From an uncultured Paenibacillaceae bacterium (GTDB taxonomy: Bacteria > Bacillota > Bacilli > Aneurinibacillales > Aneurinibacillaceae): a DNA stretch of 19,776 nt. Below the pieces are notes generated by a model. It saw only the letters and a list, made by a program, of their open reading frames with translations, was not told where the DNA came from and searched no databases. Numbering within the stretch: the first letter of the stretch is position 1; the number at the start of each line of letters is the position of its first letter. The stretch lies in the NCBI GenBank assembly GCA_946478845.1, contig CAMLDI010000045.1:1-19776 (forward strand). Direction: 5' to 3'. Positions 16,252 to 19,776 of the stretch are shown piece by piece. The position numbers were made by a program, and so were the translations under genes.

Positions 16252-17025
16252 CTACTTAAAGCCATAGTTCTGCAAAATCTTTTTGCTTTTTTCCCCTTTT
16301 AAATAGGTTAAAAATAATTCTGCTTCTGTTTGTTTTGTAGAAGCTTTCACGATGGCACAAGGATAAACAATAGGAGAATGCCATGTAGCATCAGAAGTAG
16401 CTAACACTTTTACTTTTTCTGATATTAAAGCATCACTTGCATATACAATCCCAACCTCAGCATTGCCTGATTCAATATAAGCCAGCACCTGGCGCACATC
16501 ACTGCCCATGACAAGCTGTTCTTTCACCTGATTTAACATATTAAAATGAGTAAAGACTTCTTCAGCATATTTACCTGCTGGAACACTTTCAGGATTACCT
16601 ATCGCTATTTTTTTATCTTTTAATTGTGCTAACTCTTGAAATGAACTTATATTAATGTTTTGTTCCTTGTTTTCAATCAAAACCAACTCATTTTTCGCCA
16701 TATTAAATCGGCTATCTTTAATAATTAAATTTTTCTCTTCCAGTTTATCAACATAACTTTTTCCTGCTGAGATAAATACATCTGCTGGCGCCCCTGAATC
16801 AATTTGCTGCACTAATTTTCCTGAACTTCCGAAATTATATGTAAGTAGGATTTCAGGATGGTCATTTTCAAATTCCTTTTTAATCTCATTTAATGCATCA
16901 GTCATACTTGCTGCTGCAGAAATAACAAGTTCCTTCTTTTGAGTAGTTGAACTTTGGTTTGTGGTACATCCGGAAAAAACCAAAAACATAACCATGGATA
17001 AAATAAGCAGTCCGATTTTTTTCAT
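16252..17025 (-). CDS. modA: Molybdate-binding lipoprotein ModA
   Basis: ModA captures molybdate outside the membrane and delivers it to ModB. The 257-residue precursor has a lipoprotein signal peptide ending in LVFSGC (lipid-anchored C20). It then has the type II binding-protein core ELVISAAASMTDALNEIKKEFE, YNFGSSGKLVQQIDSGAPADVFISA, IAIGNPESVPAGKYAEEV and AEVGIVYASDAL, all standard for ModA. I chose the ATG at 17025, with GGGGGA upstream; the earlier ATG at 17052 would disturb the signal peptide. It is the first gene of modABC and is transcribed divergently from the regulator at 17216. Confidence 0.94.
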   Translation of the reverse strand: MKKIGLLILSMVMFLVFSGCTTNQSSTTQKKELVISAAASMTDALNEIKKEFENDHPEILLTYNFGSSGKLVQQIDSGAPADVFISAGKSYVDKLEEKNLIIKDSRFNMAKNELVLIENKEQNINISSFQELAQLKDKKIAIGNPESVPAGKYAEEVFTHFNMLNQVKEQLVMGSDVRQVLAYIESGNAEVGIVYASDALISEKVKVLATSDATWHSPIVYPCAIVKASTKQTEAELFLTYLKGEKSKKILQNYGFK

Positions 17026-17054
17026 AGCAAGTCCCCCGTTTGTAATATTCATTA

Positions 17055-17094
17055 TAACTATTTATAATTAATTATAATAAATTATAATTAGTTA
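17055..17094. promoter_or_regulatory. 40-bp AT-rich palindrome at the modA start region, likely operator
   Basis: The 40 bases from TAACTA to TAGTTA are self-complementary apart from two mismatched pairs. They contain repeated TTATAATTA units; a related unit recurs at 17138-17146. The palindrome begins at the modA -10 and covers the presumed transcription start, so a bound protein would block modABC. The adjacent HTH/PBP regulator is the obvious candidate, by analogy with ModE control of mod operons. High AT content alone raises the chance of palindromes, but 40 bp at this precise position is notable. Confidence 0.55.
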
Positions 17095-17121
17095 ATATAT
17101 GGCTGTAATAAATATTGTCAG
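17094..17121 (-). promoter_or_regulatory. Predicted sigma-A promoter of modABC
   Basis: On the minus strand, -35 CTGACA (17116-17121, 5 of 6) and -10 TATATT (17094-17099, 5 of 6) are spaced by 16 bases. The -35 lies within the GlnR box and the -10 abuts the 40-bp palindrome, so both operators overlap this promoter. Confidence 0.65.
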
Positions 17122-17132
17122 ATAATCTGACA
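17116..17132. promoter_or_regulatory. GlnR box in the divergent mod promoter region
   Basis: TGTCAGATAATCTGACA fits TGTNA-N7-TNACA at all fixed positions and is itself an almost perfect palindrome. It overlaps the modABC -35 element and lies upstream of the TATAAT serving the divergent regulator gene. This suggests that molybdate uptake is under the same nitrogen control as nif. Overlap with the -35 would suit repression; activation cannot be excluded. Confidence 0.75.
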
Positions 17133-17140
17133 AAAATAAT

Positions 17141-17146
17141 TATAAT
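17141..17146 (+). promoter_or_regulatory. Predicted -10 element of the HTH/PBP regulator gene
   Basis: A perfect TATAAT lies 69 bases ahead of the TTG start. No good -35 is found at 16-18 bases upstream, where the GlnR box sits (TTGTCA lies at a 20-base spacing), so transcription may need or be altered by a bound factor. Confidence 0.4.
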
Positions 17147-17215
17147 GAACGTCTACCCCTTAAACTTAAAGCAGAGGAAAAGCATAGATTTGTCTAAGAA
17201 AGAGAGGCTCCTTCA

Positions 17216-18148
17216 TTGAGTAATCAAATATCCTATACAATTGATGAACTATCGAAGCTGTTAAAAGTATCGAAGTTAACAGTATATGACTTAATAAAAA
17301 AAGGAGAATTACAAGCCTATCGCGTAGGAAGGCAAATGCGGGTTGAAGAAAGTGATTTAGAAAACTATAAAAATAATAGAAAAATAGGATTGAAGAAAGT
17401 TGATCCACCAGCAATAGGCATTTCCTTACCTGGTAAAGTCCCATTTCGCCCCCTTGTTATCAGTGGACAGGATTCAGCTCTGGACATCCTATCCTTGCAT
17501 TTAGAAAAATCTTCAGGGGATTTTCGCCCATTGCGTTCTTATGTTGGCGGTTTATCCGGATTGATGGCCATGTTTCGAGAGGAAACAGACATTGTTGCCA
17601 TTCATTTATTTGATGGGGAAACAGGGGAATATAACATCCCTTATGTCAAAAAAATTCTGACTGGGTTTCCTGTTCTTGTAGTTAATCTGTTGTATCGCAC
17701 TGCCGGAATCTATATTAAAAAAGGAAACCCTAAAAACATTCATTCCTGGGAAGATTTAATACGTGAAGATATTTTAATTGTAAATCGGGAAAAAGGTTCA
17801 GGAGCAAGAGTATTACTTGATGAACAGTTAAAGCTTCATGGGTTATCCAGCAAAATGATTCAAGGTTACGAAAAGGAAGAAACCAATCATCTTGTTGTTG
17901 CTGCCATGATCGCCAATGGGGAAGCGGATGCAGGCATCGGCATTGAAAGAATATCCACCATGGTTGATGTAGACTTTATTCCTATGATGAAAGAACGGTA
18001 TGACATTGTAATCCTTAATAAACCAGAAAATGAAGAAATCATTGAAAATCTATTAGCCACACTGCGTTCAACCTCATTCCAAAAAGAACTAAAAACCATC
18101 GGGGGATATGATTTAAGCCAAACAGGCACAATCCTTTACAACATTTAA
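17216..18148 (+). CDS. HTH transcriptional regulator with periplasmic-binding-protein-like (molybdate) domain, YvgK-like
   Basis: The 310-residue protein joins an excisionase/MerR-type helix-turn-helix (residues 7-54: YTIDELSKLLKVSKLTVYDLIKKGEL..YRVGRQMRVEESDLENY) to a type II binding-protein domain (about 75-300). That domain has GQDSALDILSLHLE, FRPLRSYVGGLSGLMAMFREETDIVAIHLFD, VNREKGSGARVLLDEQL and EADAGIGIERIS. B. subtilis YvgK has this architecture and also sits next to ModA/B-like genes (yvgL, yvgM). No signal peptide is present, so it acts in the cytoplasm and probably senses molybdate to control modABC. It starts with TTG at 17216, with AGAGAGG 8 bases upstream. Ligand and target are inferred from context. 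Confidence 0.88.
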   Translation: MSNQISYTIDELSKLLKVSKLTVYDLIKKGELQAYRVGRQMRVEESDLENYKNNRKIGLKKVDPPAIGISLPGKVPFRPLVISGQDSALDILSLHLEKSSGDFRPLRSYVGGLSGLMAMFREETDIVAIHLFDGETGEYNIPYVKKILTGFPVLVVNLLYRTAGIYIKKGNPKNIHSWEDLIREDILIVNREKGSGARVLLDEQLKLHGLSSKMIQGYEKEETNHLVVAAMIANGEADAGIGIERISTMVDVDFIPMMKERYDIVILNKPENEEIIENLLATLRSTSFQKELKTIGGYDLSQTGTILYNI

Positions 18149-18151
18149 TAG

Positions 18152-18184
18152 AAAAAACCGAATGATCAACTCATTCGGTTTTTT
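18152..18184 (+). terminator. Rho-independent terminator of the regulator gene
   Basis: A perfect 14-bp stem, AAAAAACCGAATGA with its complement (18152-18165 and 18171-18184, loop TCAAC), ends in a T-run four bases after the stop codon. The symmetric A/T ends could allow function in both directions. Confidence 0.92.
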
Positions 18185-18201
18185 ATTTCTACTTTTTTGT
18201 A

Positions 18202-18229
18202 ACCCTTTGGGCGGATTGCCCATAAGATA
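18202..18229 (+). promoter_or_regulatory. Sigma-K-type promoter of the LysM gene
   Basis: AC at 18202-18203, 17 bases, then CATAAGATA at 18221-18229 fits the B. subtilis sigma-K consensus (AC-N17-CATANNNTA) exactly. It places transcription start about 25-30 bases before the ribosome site and predicts late mother-cell expression during sporulation. Confidence 0.6.
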
Positions 18230-18261
18230 CTACGTCAACAAATCTCTTAGGAGGTCATTGA

Positions 18262-18816
18262 ATGGATCGTCAATTTTACCCACCATATTATCCATATTAT
18301 CCTTATTATCCATATTATCCTTATTACCCTTACTATCCTTATTATCGACCACGTCGCTTCTTCCCTTTCTTCTTTATCTTCCCCTTCGGCCGTCGTCCCC
18401 GACCTTTTTCTAGAGAGGATGAAAGAGACAAATCTTTTTCCATGAAACATAAATGCGTAGAAGGAGATACGATCCATCACCTTTGCAAACAATATAACGT
18501 ACCCCATCCTATTTTAATGGAGATGAACCCCCATTTACAGCAAACTCCTTCTCTGAAAAAAGGAGATATCATTCATATCCCTCGTATGGATGAAATCTAC
18601 TGTCAAAAAATGTTCATGGAAGAAGATGACCATATGGGACCAGGAATGCAATTCCCAACCATGCCTGGCATGGGCATGGGTGGAATGGCTGGCATGAATG
18701 GAATGCCCGGTATGGGCGGAATGCCTGGTATGGATGGAATGCCTGGCATGGGCGGAATGCCCGGCATGGGTGGATTGGCAATAATGCCAGGAGCACAGGG
18801 TCCCCAGGGAATGTAA
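18262..18816 (+). CDS. LysM-domain protein with PYY-repeat and Gly-Met-rich tails, probable spore coat protein
   Basis: The 184-residue protein has three parts. The N-terminus holds seven PYY repeats (residues 8-28) followed by an arginine- and phenylalanine-rich basic segment (29-51). The centre is one LysM domain (about 64-107: CVEGDTIHHLCKQYNVPHPILMEMNP..LKKGDIIHIP), a peptidoglycan-binding module. The C-terminus (125-184) is rich in Gly, Met and Pro, with four GMPGMG/D hexapeptides (147-170). There is no signal peptide. TTAGGAGG precedes the ATG. LysM joined to Tyr/Pro/Gly-rich low-complexity tails, plus a sigma-K-type promoter, suggests a coat or cortex-coat interface protein of the SafA type. 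The function is inferred and I know no exact family. Confidence 0.85.
   Translation: MDRQFYPPYYPYYPYYPYYPYYPYYPYYRPRRFFPFFFIFPFGRRPRPFSREDERDKSFSMKHKCVEGDTIHHLCKQYNVPHPILMEMNPHLQQTPSLKKGDIIHIPRMDEIYCQKMFMEEDDHMGPGMQFPTMPGMGMGGMAGMNGMPGMGGMPGMDGMPGMGGMPGMGGLAIMPGAQGPQGM
18283..18345 (+). repeat. Seven 9-base tandem repeats coding PYY
   Basis: Seven tandem units of the form CCATATTAT/CCTTATTAT encode Pro-Tyr-Tyr. Near-identical units suggest copy-number change by slippage between strains. Confidence 0.9.
18700..18771 (+). repeat. Four 18-base tandem repeats coding GMPGMG/D
   Basis: Four 18-base units (of the form GGAATGCCCGGTATGGGC) encode the C-terminal hexapeptides. One unit has Asp for Gly at the last position. 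Confidence 0.85.
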
Positions 18817-19083
18817 AAAGAGCTCCAGTGAGATGGTCCCAAAAACCTATATAAATTTACGGATTATAGTAAAAATATCTAGGTATTTGAGTCATTCGCT
18901 CCACAAACCTCGTGGTCTTGGTTGAGCCAGTGAACAAGCTGTAAGTCCAATTACCCGACAACATCACCTGTTCTTCCCACAACCGTTGAGATCAAGCCTA
19001 ACGTTTTATGCTTGTTTTTATAATCAAATTAGTTTTATAATTCTTTTTGTATAATTTTGTTGGTCACACTTCAAATTATACGT

Positions 19084-19122
19084 AAACTGCGGGCTATCTT
19101 GGGACTCGCAGTTTTATTTTTT
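19084..19122 (+). terminator. Plus-strand terminator-like hairpin in the gene-free region
   Basis: AAACTGCGGG pairs with CTCGCAGTTT (one G-T pair, 11-base loop) and is followed by TATTTTTT. It is about 270 bases beyond the LysM gene, too far to be its obvious terminator, so it may end an unannotated transcript that starts in 18820-19050. Confidence 0.6.
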
Positions 19123-19193
19123 AGAAAAAAATCATAACCACATAGCGGGTGGTTTTATGTTTCGCCTTCTTCAGGCTCAACAGACTAAAGTCC

Positions 19194-19248
19194 ATAAAAA
19201 AAGGCCGTTGCTTACGAACTAATCAGTTCGTTTTGCAATAGCCCCTTA
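19194..19248 (-). terminator. Terminator of the LytR-CpsA-Psr gene
   Basis: A long stem (19201-19220 with 19225-19247, loop AATC, a few mismatches) is followed on the minus strand by seven T residues. It lies about 50 bases past the stop codon. Confidence 0.8.
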
Positions 19249-19296
19249 CTAATATTTAATAAAGATTTTTTGTTCAGTTTTCTACCTCTTTTTTAT

Positions 19297-19776
19297 TTAT
19301 TTAATATTCAAATGTTCTTTTAATTGAGTAGATATCTTTTGCCGTTCTGCCTCGGTCACAATATAATAGTAAACACCGTTAATATTGCTGCCATTTCCCT
19401 GAACAACAAAGCTTTTCGTATTCAAACGGCAATTTTTATAATTCTTCTGTATAAGCATCATTTCATCAAAGGTTAAATTGGTCTTAATATTGTCCCCAAG
19501 CACTTGCAGGATATCTGTAAACTTGGAAATGTTAGATACCTGTGCCCCTTCTTCAATAATTGCTTGAATGACCTGTTTTTGGCGTTCCTGACGCCCAAAA
19601 TCTCCGTTAGGATCATCATAACGCATGCGGGTATACTTTAATGCTTTTTCCCCATTTTCCAAAAAGAGAGGGCCAGCAGGGAAAGTTACCCCTTCATAAG
19701 TAAAGGTAAATTTATTATTTACATTTACACCGCCTAAAGCATCTACAATTTGTTTATAACTTTCCATATTCACTTT
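19297..19776 (-). CDS. LytR-CpsA-Psr (LCP) family cell-wall protein, C-terminal part
   Basis: LCP proteins attach teichoic acids or other glycopolymers to peptidoglycan at the outer membrane face. Only the last 159 residues are in the window; the frame is open through the right edge and the N-terminal anchor lies outside. Visible family features are IVDALGGVNVNNKFTF, FPAGPLFLENGEKALKYTRMRYDDPNGDFGRQERQKQVIQAI (with the conserved arginines and aspartates that bind the pyrophosphate lipid), and a weakly conserved C-terminal tail. It is transcribed away from the edge towards the gene-free region and has its own terminator. Confidence 0.92.
   Translation of the reverse strand, partial: KVNMESYKQIVDALGGVNVNNKFTFTYEGVTFPAGPLFLENGEKALKYTRMRYDDPNGDFGRQERQKQVIQAIIEEGAQVSNISKFTDILQVLGDNIKTNLTFDEMMLIQKNYKNCRLNTKSFVVQGNGSNINGVYYYIVTEAERQKISTQLKEHLNIK

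Larger units (their letters stand above)
18817..19296. other. 480-base gene-free region with structured elements
   Basis: No open frame with a ribosome site is present. From about 18890 to 19010 the DNA is richer in GC than its surroundings and contains short hairpins (CCACAAACCTCGTGG near 18900; CTTG..CAAG pairs beyond), ending in a CAAGC..GCTTG stem followed by TTTTT near 18993-19021. A second hairpin with CATAACCAC and GTGG-TTTTATG arms lies at 19133-19159. The block could be a remnant of a transposon non-coding end or a small RNA gene. I cannot decide from sequence alone. Confidence 0.35.

Noticed and set aside
17256..17285. Possible extra GlnR site near TGTTA...TAACA in the regulator coding region
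   Set aside because: The arms are separated by about 12 bases rather than 7, so it does not fit the consensus.
17216..18148. Regulator as a phage or transposon excisionase
   Set aside because: The HTH is of excisionase type, but the fused binding-protein domain and the divergent modABC point to a YvgK-like regulator.
18283..18345. Short regular repeats as a CRISPR array
   Set aside because: The units are 9 bases, contiguous and in frame, coding PYY; there are no spacers.

Overview
The window is about 40% GC and reads as chromosome of a nitrogen-fixing, endospore-forming Bacillales bacterium. Supporting signs are strong AGGAGG ribosome sites, many GTG/TTG starts, exact GlnR-type operators, a B. 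subtilis-style sigma-K promoter in front of a spore-coat-like LysM gene, and a YvgK/ModA/ModB arrangement like that of B. subtilis. The genus cannot be fixed from sequence alone. The nif gene order differs from the compact nifBHDKENX-hesA-nifV operon of Paenibacillus.

Layout. (1) Positions 1-1646 look like a degraded mobile-DNA border: two inverted repeats, the C-terminal remnant of a conjugative-element relaxase, a probable 5' fragment of a group II intron, and a class C beta-lactamase-like serine hydrolase with an internal deletion. (2) 2087-2687 holds two small co-directional genes of unknown function, closed by a terminator. (3) 2922-3383 is a psiE-family membrane gene with its own promoter. 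(4) 3523-14465, all on the minus strand, is one nif operon in transcription order nifB-nifH-nifD-nifK-nifE-nifN-nifX-(DUF269)-nifW-nifZ-(HesB/IscA)-nifV, ending in a terminator that overlaps the nifV stop. (5) 14876-17025, also minus, is modABC (molybdate import). It is followed, divergently on the plus strand, by a HTH-plus-periplasmic-binding-protein regulator (17216-18148). (6) 18262-18816 encodes a LysM protein with low-complexity ends. A 480-base gene-free, partly structured stretch follows, then the C-terminal part of a LytR-CpsA-Psr protein that runs off the right edge.

How it works together. ModABC would bring in molybdate. NifB, NifE/N, NifX, the DUF269 protein and NifV (homocitrate) would build and carry FeMo-cofactor. 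NifH/D/K form the molybdenum nitrogenase; all P-cluster and FeMo-co ligands are present. NifW, NifZ and the HesB/IscA protein would serve maturation and protection. Two perfect TGTNA-N7-TNACA boxes flank the presumed nifB promoter region, and a third sits on the divergent mod promoters, so GlnR probably ties molybdate uptake and nitrogen fixation to nitrogen status. A large AT-rich palindrome at the modA start region is a likely molybdate-regulator operator. The nif and mod genes belong to known families. The least explained items are the two small genes at 2087-2687, the mod control region, the FNR-like site ahead of nifB, and the structured DNA at 18880-19160.
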